Positions 1 to 8,489 of a stretch of 22,966 nt of DNA are shown piece after piece (the first letter of the stretch is position 1; each line of letters begins with the position of its first letter). This DNA comes from JAPXSY01 sp034003585 (GTDB lineage Bacteria > Verrucomicrobiota > Kiritimatiellia > RFP12 > UBA1067), in the NCBI GenBank assembly GCA_034003585.1, contig JAVEYH010000052.1, positions 1 through 22,966 of the forward strand. Reading direction: 5' to 3'. A program made the translations under genes and the position numbers. Below the pieces are notes generated by a model. That model was not told where the DNA came from. It did no database searches and saw only the letters and a program-made list of their open reading frames with translations.

Positions 1-7
1 TTTGTGT

Positions 8-1267
8 TCAAGAGGTAAATCGCTGATAGAGCGCAACCAGACCGGTCAGGGCGATGATGCAGGAGAAGAACCCGGCGCAGGCCAGGCCGAGATTCAGGGC
101 CGGGCCGGCCCGGTATTCGCCCATCAACTCGCGCCGGTTGAGTAGTGCGATGATCACCGCCACGGTGAGCGGCAGGACGAAAACATTGGAGATTTGCGCC
201 ATGACCGTCACGGCGATAGGGTTCCGTCCGAGGATCGGAACAATCAAGCCGCAAAGCGCGGCCGCGAGACACAAGAGCTTGAACGCGGCGGAGCGCGTTT
301 CCATGTGCCCCGCGCGATAGTCCGAAAACAACAGCGGCCCGACCATCAGGATCGGAAAGATTGAGGAAAGCCCCGCGCTGAGTGTGCCGACCAGGAAGAG
401 CGCCACCGCGAGGCGGCCCGCGAGCGGCGCGAGTGTGCCGACCATGTCGAGGATGCGCCCGATCCCCTTGCCGTGCGCGTAAAGTGCGCCGGCCGCGACG
501 AAAAGGATGGACCCGCTGATCACGAACATCAGCACGGCAGAACAGACGGCATCCAGCCGCTGTTGCCGGAGGGCGGTCACGCCCACGCCTTTTTCCTTGA
601 GAAGCAGGGGCCTCGTCACGAAAGTCGGGGCCGCCATGGTTGTGCCGACGAAGGCCGCGATCATCAGCAGCGCGCCCGGTTCGTCAGGGATCGAAAGGAT
701 CACGGCCTGTCGCAGGATCGCGGGGGAGGGCCACACGATGAACATGGAGATCAGGAAGGTGAGGCCCATGACCATAACGAAAAAGGCCAGCACTTTTTCA
801 AAGAAACTGTACCGTCCGATCAGCAGCAAGCCATAGATGAGGGCAATCACCATGATCGCGATGCCCAGCACCGCCGCATGGTTCTCTGCGGGCAGGGAGG
901 GAAAGAAAAGCCCCAATGTTTCGTAGATTGCGCCGGATGAAAGGGTCAGAATCCCGCCGAGGCAGGTGTACTGCGCGGTCACCACGCCGAGCAGGATCAG
1001 GATGGCGAGCGTCCGGCCGAACGGCAGGTGGCGTTTCACGGCGTGCAGCGCGGTGTCGCCGGTCACGGCCGCCATGCGACCGTAGGCCTCCATCAAGATT
1101 CCGGAAAACAGGCAGCTCAGCACCAGTACCCAAACCAGTTGCAGGCCGTATTGGCTGCCGGCCTTGGCCATCGAGGTGACACTCCCGGTGCCGATGGTGT
1201 ACCCGATGGCGAAGATGCCGGGGCCGAGACTCGAGAGGAAGCGTTTGAGGGTCTGCATACGGTTCAT
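8..1267 (-). CDS. Nramp-related transporter lacking the canonical metal-binding motifs
   Basis: This 419-residue membrane protein has about 11 hydrophobic segments and the Nramp (LeuT-fold) layout. Its first helix aligns with MntH-type proteins through GPG, AIGY and AG..YG..L.WV, but the metal-binding DPGN motif is replaced by IGTGS. In helix 6 the MPH motif is replaced by GTTMAAP. The helix-1 aspartate and helix-6 histidine are therefore absent. I infer that it belongs to a divergent Nramp clade whose substrate may not be Mn2+ or Fe2+. Its ATG overlaps the stop of the upstream aldolase gene (ATGA), so the two are translationally coupled and probably work in one pathway. Uptake of an organic acid or sugar acid is a guess from context. 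Automated annotation would probably call it a divalent metal transporter. Fold assignment is firm; substrate is unknown. Confidence 0.85.
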   Translation of the reverse strand: MNRMQTLKRFLSSLGPGIFAIGYTIGTGSVTSMAKAGSQYGLQLVWVLVLSCLFSGILMEAYGRMAAVTGDTALHAVKRHLPFGRTLAILILLGVVTAQYTCLGGILTLSSGAIYETLGLFFPSLPAENHAAVLGIAIMVIALIYGLLLIGRYSFFEKVLAFFVMVMGLTFLISMFIVWPSPAILRQAVILSIPDEPGALLMIAAFVGTTMAAPTFVTRPLLLKEKGVGVTALRQQRLDAVCSAVLMFVISGSILFVAAGALYAHGKGIGRILDMVGTLAPLAGRLAVALFLVGTLSAGLSSIFPILMVGPLLFSDYRAGHMETRSAAFKLLCLAAALCGLIVPILGRNPIAVTVMAQISNVFVLPLTVAVIIALLNRRELMGEYRAGPALNLGLACAGFFSCIIALTGLVALYQRFTS

Positions 1268-2040
1268 GGTTCAGTCAGCTTCTTTAAGGAAACAACGGTG
1301 TCGCGGCATGCGGTATAAAACAGGCCCACGTCGACCGAGTAGGCGATGTACTGTACGCCCGCCGCGATCCAGTGGCGGACCTGCGGCAGTGTGTCCGCAA
1401 AGACCCCGATGGCTTTTCCGTTCCCCTTGGCCACCGCGATGATCTGCCGCGCCATTTCCAGCACGCGCGGATCTTCGATTTTGCCGGGTATGCCGAGCGC
1501 CTGCGAAAGGTCATACGGTCCGATGAAGAGGATATCCACCCCCGGCACTTCGGCGATCTTCGCGTATTCCTCGAGGGCGGTGCCCTCAAGCTGGAGGATG
1601 ACCAATGCCTGGTTGGCCTGCGTGAAATACGCGTTTCGTTCGAGTGACGAAAACTGTGCGGCGCGAACGAACCGGCAGACCCCGCGGTGCCCCTGCGGCG
1701 CGAACTTGCACGCATCGACAACCGCCACAGCCTCGGATACTGAGGCCGTCTGCGGCACCTGGATGCCGGCCGCACCGAGATCGAGCGGTTGGGACACTTC
1801 GTCGGGGGCCGCGTTGCGCGTACGCACGATCGGGAGGATGTTGGCGACCTCTGCCGCGCGGATCAGGTTTTGCAGCGTCTCCAACTGGACGGGGCCGTGC
1901 TCCCTGTCCAGGATACAGAAATCGAAACCCGCGTGCCCGACCATCTCAATCAGTTCCGGTGCCGTTGTCTTACAGAAGAGGCCCATCAGAACCTCTCCCC
2001 TTTTCAACCGCTCGCGCGTCTCAGTAAAACTCATTTTCAT
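1264..2040 (-). CDS. HpcH/HpaI-family class II aldolase (2-keto-3-deoxy acid aldolase type)
   Basis: The 258-residue product has the usual length of this cytosolic TIM-barrel family, which cleaves 2-keto-3-deoxy (sugar) acids to pyruvate and an aldehyde using a divalent metal. Visible family landmarks are the catalytic-type His in DREHG (H48), substrate Arg R73 in PIVR, LDLGAAGIQVP near 86-96, and metal ligands E152 (LQLEG) and D177 (FIGPYDLS). I chose the ATG at 2040 because it overlaps the TGA of the upstream propeller gene (ATGA) and gives the family length; a longer reading to 2169 only adds sequence overlapping that gene. The stop overlaps the start of the Nramp-like gene. Members include HpaI, garL and the rhamnonate-pathway aldolase RhmA; the sequence alone does not pick the substrate. 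Confidence 0.9.
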   Translation of the reverse strand: MKMSFTETRERLKRGEVLMGLFCKTTAPELIEMVGHAGFDFCILDREHGPVQLETLQNLIRAAEVANILPIVRTRNAAPDEVSQPLDLGAAGIQVPQTASVSEAVAVVDACKFAPQGHRGVCRFVRAAQFSSLERNAYFTQANQALVILQLEGTALEEYAKIAEVPGVDILFIGPYDLSQALGIPGKIEDPRVLEMARQIIAVAKGNGKAIGVFADTLPQVRHWIAAGVQYIAYSVDVGLFYTACRDTVVSLKKLTEP

Positions 2041-3752
2041 TTTTTCGCTTCTGTTCTGTTCGCCTGGTTCAAAGCAGACGCTCCAACCGTGTCGGTCGAT
2101 CCCGTGTAACCCGGACCGCCGCCCGCCACATAGCCGTCGCTGCGGCCTGTGGCGTCGCGGCTGACCCAAAAGGCATAGAGTGCGCCGTTGGATAACGCGA
2201 AGCGGAAGCGGACCGGTTTGCCCCGCAAGGCCCGCAGATGATCAACATTTTGCCAGGTGACGCGGTGCAGGGTGCTGTCGACGGCAACCGGACGGCACGC
2301 GGTCAGCGCGTATCCCGGAAGAACGGCACCGCTTTCGGCTTCCTGGATTTCCACGCGCAATTCGCCCTGCGGACAATCCGCATTCACGAACAGACAGGCA
2401 CCGCTGAAGAGCAGCGGACGCGTGACGAGCTCGCCTCGGACATCTTCTGCAGTCATCGCCGCAAATCCGTCACGACGCAGCAAAGCGATCCCCATCGCTC
2501 CGTTGTGGTACATGCCGTTCTGCAGCCAGTCGCCGCTGAGGCGGTTGGTATCGCCCTGAAATCCGGAGTAGTAGAACCAGAGCCGGTCATGTTGAATCGT
2601 GCAGAGATTGCCGAGCGACTGCACATACCCAGTGTCCCATTTTCCGCTGCTCCAGCGTTCCGCGCGGATATGCGCCCTGCGGTCGGGCCGCGACCAGTGG
2701 AACCCGTCACGGCTGTAGGCGAAATTCAGCTCCGTGATTTTCGGCAGGCCGACTTTCATGCATGCGCCGTTCTCCGGTCCGTGGTGAATTTCAAACGCGC
2801 CCAGCATGAGGCTCTCGTAGGCCACCGCGTCGAAGTTGTAGAGCTGCGGCACGCGCTGGATCACCGGGTCTTGAGAGTCTTCCTCATCCACCGCAAGCCA
2901 GCGCACGGTATCCGTCGCGTTCCAGGCGGCGCCGCGCAGAAAGGAGTCGCATTCCCGGTAGTTGCGCGACCGTCCGCGCCAACTGGCCCGCAGACTGTAG
3001 ATCCATTTGCGCCGGAAGGGATTGTAGAACATGGAGCTGCGGTCACCGGTTTTCCCGGTGATCACCCGGTTGATCCAATGGATGCCGTCCGCCGAGGTCA
3101 TGCTCACACCCGGGATATTCCCGCCCGGTCCGCGCAGGAACATCTTGTAGCGCTGCATCGGATCGGATGTTTCCCAATCGGGGACCACGGTCCAGGAGTC
3201 GGGCGTGAGGTCCGGCGGCAGTACCTGATTGGTTCCCGGAACCACGTTTAGCGCCGGACGGATCCAATCCAGACCGTTGGTGCTGGTGGCGTAACAGACG
3301 GTATGGATCCAGCCCGCTTCGTACCAGAGTTTGAAAATCCGTTCGTGGGGATCCCACCAGAGACCGCCCCCTTTCGGTATAGCCGCGGCGTTCCGGATGC
3401 CGTTGCGCTCTATTTCGGTTTCTGGACGCAGCACCGGGTTGCCGGCATATTTCTCGGGCATGCCGAACACGCGCCGCAACGTGGTGGTCGCGATCAGGAA
3501 GTCATCCACGAACAACTGTCGCCCAACGTCAATCGGAATCACCTCCGGCGGTGCGGTCAGATAAGGCACCGCCATCGGCGACGTGTTTTTCGCATCCACG
3601 GTTTGTGGTGGCCAGTTGGTCGGGAGCCTGATCCCGTTGTACAGCCGCTCACCGTCATCCGGCAGGGATCTGCCGTGCCATTGCGCCTGAAGCGGTCCGG
3701 ACCAGAGGAGCAAGAGGATCCATTCCGCAATCGTCAGCGACTTTTTCATCAT
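2037..3752 (-). CDS. Secreted glycosidase-like beta-propeller protein (GH32/GH43-like fold)
   Basis: This is a 571-residue protein with a signal peptide (about residues 1-23, cut after LQA). The mature part has the repeated W/Y-rich strands of a five-bladed propeller as in GH32/GH43/GH68. Examples are QLFVDDFLI (79-87), a GGLWWDP...FKLWYEAGW stretch (129-148), SMFYNPFRRKWIYSLR (240-255) and ELNFAYSRDGFHWSRP (341-356). The VGRQLFVDDFLI opening is familiar to me from uncharacterised secreted propellers of Planctomycetes and Verrucomicrobia. I cannot assign catalytic acids with confidence. The start has two adjacent ATGs (3752 and 3749) behind an AGGGGG ribosome site. It begins 13 bases after the preceding barrel-sialidase gene and its TGA overlaps the aldolase ATG, so it belongs to the same operon. 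It probably acts on glycan outside the cytoplasm. Confidence 0.8.
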   Translation of the reverse strand: MMKKSLTIAEWILLLLWSGPLQAQWHGRSLPDDGERLYNGIRLPTNWPPQTVDAKNTSPMAVPYLTAPPEVIPIDVGRQLFVDDFLIATTTLRRVFGMPEKYAGNPVLRPETEIERNGIRNAAAIPKGGGLWWDPHERIFKLWYEAGWIHTVCYATSTNGLDWIRPALNVVPGTNQVLPPDLTPDSWTVVPDWETSDPMQRYKMFLRGPGGNIPGVSMTSADGIHWINRVITGKTGDRSSMFYNPFRRKWIYSLRASWRGRSRNYRECDSFLRGAAWNATDTVRWLAVDEEDSQDPVIQRVPQLYNFDAVAYESLMLGAFEIHHGPENGACMKVGLPKITELNFAYSRDGFHWSRPDRRAHIRAERWSSGKWDTGYVQSLGNLCTIQHDRLWFYYSGFQGDTNRLSGDWLQNGMYHNGAMGIALLRRDGFAAMTAEDVRGELVTRPLLFSGACLFVNADCPQGELRVEIQEAESGAVLPGYALTACRPVAVDSTLHRVTWQNVDHLRALRGKPVRFRFALSNGALYAFWVSRDATGRSDGYVAGGGPGYTGSTDTVGASALNQANRTEAKK

Positions 3753-3765
3753 GACAGCCCCCTGT

Positions 3766-6402
3766 TCATTTCGTTGCGGGTGGCGCAGCCGCGGTGCCGG
3801 CTTGTGCCTGCGGTTGAGGTCGTTTGGCTCCGCCCGAGCCTTCGCTGACGAGCTGACGCAGTCGCACCGCGCCGGAGACGGGCTTGCCCGCCAGGGCGTC
3901 CTCTTCCGTGAAGGCCGCGAAGAGGATGTGGCGTGTTTGGGTGCGGTCGAAATCGTAGGTGATGCAGATCATGCCGTCCGCGGTCTGCTGGCCGTCGGGA
4001 TAGGAGACCCCGCTGCGCTCGTCGAGCATGAGCCCGCCCTCCCACGTCGCGCCGTCGTCTTTCGACACATACGCGGTGAGGTGGGATCGGCCCGTTTTTT
4101 CGGTGATCGGACCGTGTTTCACCAGCAGAAGGTTGCCGGACATCAGACGGCGGATGAAAAACCGTGCCGAGGGATGGCGGATCGGTGAGGGGTCAAGCGG
4201 CGACCAGGTTCTGCCCATGTCTTTCGAGAAGGCCTCGCGGATACCGGACTTGCAGCGCGACCAGCACCCGAGCGTCCCATCCTTGCGTTCGATGAACTGG
4301 TGCTCATCGAAACACCGGTCCTCCTTGGGCATGGTCGCGCCGCCGCGGAACGACCAGGTTTTGCCCTGATCCTTGGAGATGATGATCTTTGAGCTCTGTT
4401 CGGTGAACCAGGTACAGACCGGCAGAGCCCACTCGCCGGTGGAGAGCACCAGCGGCTTGCACATCATGACGCCGTCGGCAACGTGCGCAGGCGGTTGCCA
4501 GGGCGAGTTTTCCGCTGCGGGGTTGTCCAGCACGATCATCCAGAGCAAATCGGTCTTCGCCTGTCCGCCTGTGCGGTCCGTGAAGAACCATCTCAGTTTG
4601 CCGTCCGGCGCGATCCAGACTTCCGGATCGAACGCCCGGCGCGGGCCTCCGGCATCGGGATCGGCGATCAGCATTTCTTTCCAGGTGACTCCGCCGTCGC
4701 CGCTGGTGCTGAGCACGACGTAGTTATTGTGATCCTCGCCAGGCGTGTGGCCCGCGTACCAGGTGACCCACAGGCGGCCGTTCGGCGCAACCGCCATGCT
4801 GGAGATGCCCGTGAAAGCTCGGTTGGTCACCGCGTGCCGCGGCAACGGGGTACCGACATGTTCCAACGGCGCGGCAGGCGCAATCTCGATCTCAACCCAT
4901 TCGACCCGTTGCCGGGGCGGCGGTACGGGCGCGATTTCCACCGTGTTGGTTCCGTCACGCAGGGCGGACAACGGGAAAGCGTGACGTACCGCATGCGCCG
5001 TGCGCTTTCCATAGCGCCGCGCGTGGGGCTCGACATTCTGTCCGGTTGCGCGGGTCCCGTTGAGCGAGACCGTCAGCACGGCGTTCGCGGCTTGCGGGGA
5101 TTCGGCCAAACCGGTGATCACCTCGACCTTCCCTTGTCCTGGGCATTGGCCGGTCTGAATCACAAAACGAGTGGGCGCTTCCGTGGTGCGCGGCAGTTGG
5201 GCGCCGTTGTTGAACCCGCCTGTTTTGGGTAGCGCGTCACGGTAGGTGACGGTGTGTCGGCGCGGTTCCCGTGACAGAACCTCCGTGGTGAAGCCCTTTT
5301 CGATGATCGGACGGAAAGGGGCGCGGTCAAAAGGAAAGTACACCAGATTGAAGAGATAGAAAGCGTTTGCGCCGCGGTAGCGGCAGGCTTCCGCCCAGCC
5401 GGTGTAGAGTGCCAGATCAAGAGTGACGCGGGGTGATCCGGGATAGGGGGAGAGACCGCTGTCGATGCCGGGAATGACCGGGACGCGTTCCTTAAGGCCG
5501 CCGAGACGGGCATGCCAGCGTTCGATCGGGATATCGAAATCCGCAGAGGAGAAAAAGCAGGAGGCCACGATCATTTCCACAAGGCCCTCGCGCGCCCACG
5601 CGATCGCGTCCGTGCCCAGATGGGCTGCGATGTCCGGATCCGCGGCCACGCGCGCCGCGACGCGAATCGGGTGACCCCTTTTTCCCGACCAGCGGCCGGC
5701 CAGCGCGCGCACCTCGCGCATAAACCGGGTCAGCACCTCGCGTTGCGCGAACGCTTTGCCGGGCGTCAGGTGGTAGGGGAAGCGCAGCCAGTCGGTTTCA
5801 AAGCCGTCGAAGTCATACCGTTCAAACAGCTCCCGCACAACAGCCATATGATAGGCATAGGCCTCCTTTTTCGAGTAGTCAAACGCGCACTCCATCCAGT
5901 CGTTCGTGGTGGTGTCCGGATTGCGCCAGAGGTCGCGCCGTTCACGCCAGAAGGTCGTGTTGCGGAAGTAGTCCGGGATGTTCACGAAGTGCACATCGTT
6001 CATGCGCATGGTGATCCAGGGCGAGATCCCGCGCTTGCGGCACTGATCGATCCAGACGCGGTAGGGGTCGATGCCTTTGTCGAAAAGGAGTTTACCGTTG
6101 ACGCACCAGATGTTGGTCGGTGCGACACCGTTGACCGGATCCCAGATCGCCTCATGCACGCGGGAACGGTAACTGGTGCGCTGGCCCTGTGTGCACATGA
6201 AGAAGTGCGTCACCTGCGTATCGGCAAAGGTGTCGATATAGGCGCGCAACGCCTCCTCAGTCATCAACTCGGAGTTCTGCTTGAAATAGTGGTCATTGTC
6301 CTCATTGAGGATCAGACGGGACGCCAACCCGGCGCACCAGGCGGGGAGGACCCCAAGACTCAGAATGAGGGCGGCCGCGCGCGCGGTTCGGTTTGTTTTC
6401 AC
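3766..6402 (-). CDS. Secreted two-domain protein: glycosidase-like TIM barrel plus Asp-box sialidase-like propeller
   Basis: The 878-residue product starts with a signal peptide (about 1-25). Residues 26-400 form a glycosidase-like barrel with GISPWITMRMND (about 125-136), YDFDGFETDWLR (196-207) and a late GANAFYLFNL strand. A beta-sandwich-like stretch follows (about 420-510). Residues about 520-855 carry four sialidase Asp boxes (S-x-D-x-G-x-T-W pattern) near 566, 676, 726 and 780, so this part is a BNR propeller as in exo-alpha-sialidases; I could not assign the arginine triad. A low-complexity Pro/Ala/Gln tail ends the protein. I placed the start at GTG 6402, 23 bases after the previous stop and behind GAGGGAAAGG, because the upstream ATG at 6504 lies inside the previous gene and would bury the signal peptide. 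The barrel is a paralogue of the one encoded at 8490-10154. Confidence 0.8.
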   Translation of the reverse strand: MKTNRTARAAALILSLGVLPAWCAGLASRLILNEDNDHYFKQNSELMTEEALRAYIDTFADTQVTHFFMCTQGQRTSYRSRVHEAIWDPVNGVAPTNIWCVNGKLLFDKGIDPYRVWIDQCRKRGISPWITMRMNDVHFVNIPDYFRNTTFWRERRDLWRNPDTTTNDWMECAFDYSKKEAYAYHMAVVRELFERYDFDGFETDWLRFPYHLTPGKAFAQREVLTRFMREVRALAGRWSGKRGHPIRVAARVAADPDIAAHLGTDAIAWAREGLVEMIVASCFFSSADFDIPIERWHARLGGLKERVPVIPGIDSGLSPYPGSPRVTLDLALYTGWAEACRYRGANAFYLFNLVYFPFDRAPFRPIIEKGFTTEVLSREPRRHTVTYRDALPKTGGFNNGAQLPRTTEAPTRFVIQTGQCPGQGKVEVITGLAESPQAANAVLTVSLNGTRATGQNVEPHARRYGKRTAHAVRHAFPLSALRDGTNTVEIAPVPPPRQRVEWVEIEIAPAAPLEHVGTPLPRHAVTNRAFTGISSMAVAPNGRLWVTWYAGHTPGEDHNNYVVLSTSGDGGVTWKEMLIADPDAGGPRRAFDPEVWIAPDGKLRWFFTDRTGGQAKTDLLWMIVLDNPAAENSPWQPPAHVADGVMMCKPLVLSTGEWALPVCTWFTEQSSKIIISKDQGKTWSFRGGATMPKEDRCFDEHQFIERKDGTLGCWSRCKSGIREAFSKDMGRTWSPLDPSPIRHPSARFFIRRLMSGNLLLVKHGPITEKTGRSHLTAYVSKDDGATWEGGLMLDERSGVSYPDGQQTADGMICITYDFDRTQTRHILFAAFTEEDALAGKPVSGAVRLRQLVSEGSGGAKRPQPQAQAGTAAAPPATK

Positions 6403-6425
6403 TGTGCCACAATCCTTTCCCTCCG

Positions 6426-8435
6426 CTATTGTAACGTGATGACCGTGCCGCCGGTATGCGGCGTGCGCAGGATCAGCTCCTTGCCGGCGATTTCCAGTGA
6501 ACACTGCTGCGGGGCGAGTTGAGCGTTGAGTGATTGGAGCGTTGTTTCGCTGATTCCGAAGCTGTTTGCCGTGCGCGCCAGGACCTGGTCGCCCCCGCCG
6601 CCGCGCGCAAATGCGTCCAGATCGAGTGTGATCCGGGTCGTGGGATCGAGGTAGATGTTTTTGGCCGTGTCGGCGAGTGTCTGAATCGGCGGCGCCGCAT
6701 ATCCTCCGCGCGGGATGATGAATTCCAGCGCGGTCCCGTAGCGGATCAGAATATCCGCCTCGGATTTCAGGAGCGCGTTGGTTCCCGCGAAAACAATCCG
6801 GTTCCCGGTCGATGCCGTCGAATACGGAATCGCGCAGTTCTCACTCCCGGCGTGAACCGTCGCGTTGCTGATGATCAGGGTGTTGTACGCCCCTTTGTCG
6901 CCGATGCGGAGCCGGAAGGCATACAGATAACCGTTGTTGAGGACCGCGAGCGTGTTGCTGTTGGCGGTCCCTTCGGTATATCCCAGACAGAAGGTCACAT
7001 TGCTGGCGAGAAAGGAGCTGTTGTCCACAATCATCGTGTTGAAGGAGGAAAGCGAACCGAAATTGAACGCGGTGGTTGCGGTGAACCGCGAGCCGCCGGT
7101 CAGGAGCAGTCGGTTCGAAACCGCGGAATCGGTTCCGCCCACGCCTCCGCCGGACCAGACGCGTGAGCCGTCACGGATTTCGATCCGGTTTCCCGCACCG
7201 TTGTTTCCGAGCCCGCCGGTGTTGGTGATAACACATCCGAAAAGTCGGAGCGTGTTGTGGTTCGCTCCCGCATTCTGACCGGACGCGAGGGTGGTGACGC
7301 GGATCTCTTCCCCGTTTCCATAGAGGCTGAGGCTGTTCTCCGAGCCGTTCTCCCCAACGGAGAGCGTGCCGGCCGGGCAAACCCAGGCATTACTGATGAC
7401 CGCCGTGTTGCGGTTGCCCCAGATGCCGACACGGATGCCGCCGGCGGTATTCGTCACGGTGCCGCCGATAATCTCCAGCGCATTCGTGCCCTGGGACGCG
7501 GAATCCCGCCCCATGTAGATTCCGCCGGACTGAAGAACCGAATTGGTCAGCCGTACGGTATTGCCGCTGCTGTAAAACCCGATCGTGCAGAGTGAGGCCA
7601 TGCGCAGTTCGGCCTGATCCGCCATGAGCGTGTTTCCGGCGCCGGATCGGCCGATCACGGTTTCCGACTGGCCGGTCGCCGATGCGCCGGAAAGGAGGGC
7701 CGCGGTGTTGCGGTCGGTCCCCGCGTTGGCGCCGATAATCAGCGAGCCCCCTTTCATTACCAGGCGCGCGGAATCGGAGAGAACCAGACGGTTCGAGACG
7801 CTTCCGGCCTTGTCCCCAACGTAAAATGTCGCTCCGTTGGTGGACCACAGGGTGGTTCCCGAGCCGGAAGCTTCCACCCGGTCTTCGGCGGAAAAACTGT
7901 TATTCCCAATGTAAAAATTGCCGTCCACGTTTCCGCCGTTGTAAACACCGAGTACGCAATTCATCGAGTTTGAGGCGTATCCAAGCAAAATGGACAAGCC
8001 GGGTGCCAGATAGCGTGCCGTGGGGCCGTCCACAAGAAAGAGGCAGTTGGTGTTGTTCCTTTCCTGGCCGATGTTGAGTTGATTGGCTGTCTGCCGGATG
8101 GTGCCGCTAATCAGGCGGACATGGGTGTTGGCCCAATTGAGCTTGGTTTCGCCGCCCTGGCCGAGAGAGAGTGTCCGGCCCGCGCCGAGATTGAAGACGA
8201 GGTTAGTGCCGTTCAGGACCATCCGGTCAAAGGCCGCGTCCTGGCCCATCCACAATTCGGGGGCGGCCGCGTTCAGGTGGTTAAACTGGATCGCCTTGTC
8301 GGTCGCGATGGCTGCGGGCCAGTTGTCCAGATTGGCGATGTCGTTTTGCGCCGGGTCGGTTTTGGCGACCCAGTTTACGATGGCCCAGGCGCTTTGGACG
8401 GTCAAGGCCAATAACAACATGATCCGTTTTGTCAT
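6426..8435 (-). CDS. Secreted beta-helix repeat protein (autotransporter-passenger-like)
   Basis: The 669-residue protein has a clear signal peptide (MTKRIMLLLALTVQSAWA). The rest is rich in Asn, Gly, Ser and Thr and built of a degenerate repeat, roughly N-[TR]-[LIV]-x-[LIV]-x-[NG] followed by a Gly-rich turn, recurring about every 25-35 residues at least a dozen times (NTVRL, NALEI, NSLSL, NTLRL, NRIEI, NRLLL, NTMIV, NTLAV, NTLII, NRIVF). This is typical of right-handed beta-helices seen in adhesins, polysaccharide-binding proteins and some lyases. No outer-membrane barrel, PEP-CTERM or other C-terminal sorting signal is visible. A strong AAGGAG ribosome site precedes ATG 8435. It lies between the two barrel-glycosidase genes, with gaps of 54 and 23 bases, which suggests a substrate-binding or surface role in the same pathway. 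Enzymatic activity cannot be judged. Confidence 0.75.
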   Translation of the reverse strand: MTKRIMLLLALTVQSAWAIVNWVAKTDPAQNDIANLDNWPAAIATDKAIQFNHLNAAAPELWMGQDAAFDRMVLNGTNLVFNLGAGRTLSLGQGGETKLNWANTHVRLISGTIRQTANQLNIGQERNNTNCLFLVDGPTARYLAPGLSILLGYASNSMNCVLGVYNGGNVDGNFYIGNNSFSAEDRVEASGSGTTLWSTNGATFYVGDKAGSVSNRLVLSDSARLVMKGGSLIIGANAGTDRNTAALLSGASATGQSETVIGRSGAGNTLMADQAELRMASLCTIGFYSSGNTVRLTNSVLQSGGIYMGRDSASQGTNALEIIGGTVTNTAGGIRVGIWGNRNTAVISNAWVCPAGTLSVGENGSENSLSLYGNGEEIRVTTLASGQNAGANHNTLRLFGCVITNTGGLGNNGAGNRIEIRDGSRVWSGGGVGGTDSAVSNRLLLTGGSRFTATTAFNFGSLSSFNTMIVDNSSFLASNVTFCLGYTEGTANSNTLAVLNNGYLYAFRLRIGDKGAYNTLIISNATVHAGSENCAIPYSTASTGNRIVFAGTNALLKSEADILIRYGTALEFIIPRGGYAAPPIQTLADTAKNIYLDPTTRITLDLDAFARGGGGDQVLARTANSFGISETTLQSLNAQLAPQQCSLEIAGKELILRTPHTGGTVITLQ

Positions 8436-8489
8436 AACCTGCTCCTTGCCTTTCGGTTGCGTGTCGCGTTCTTGGGGATGAGCGTTCCA

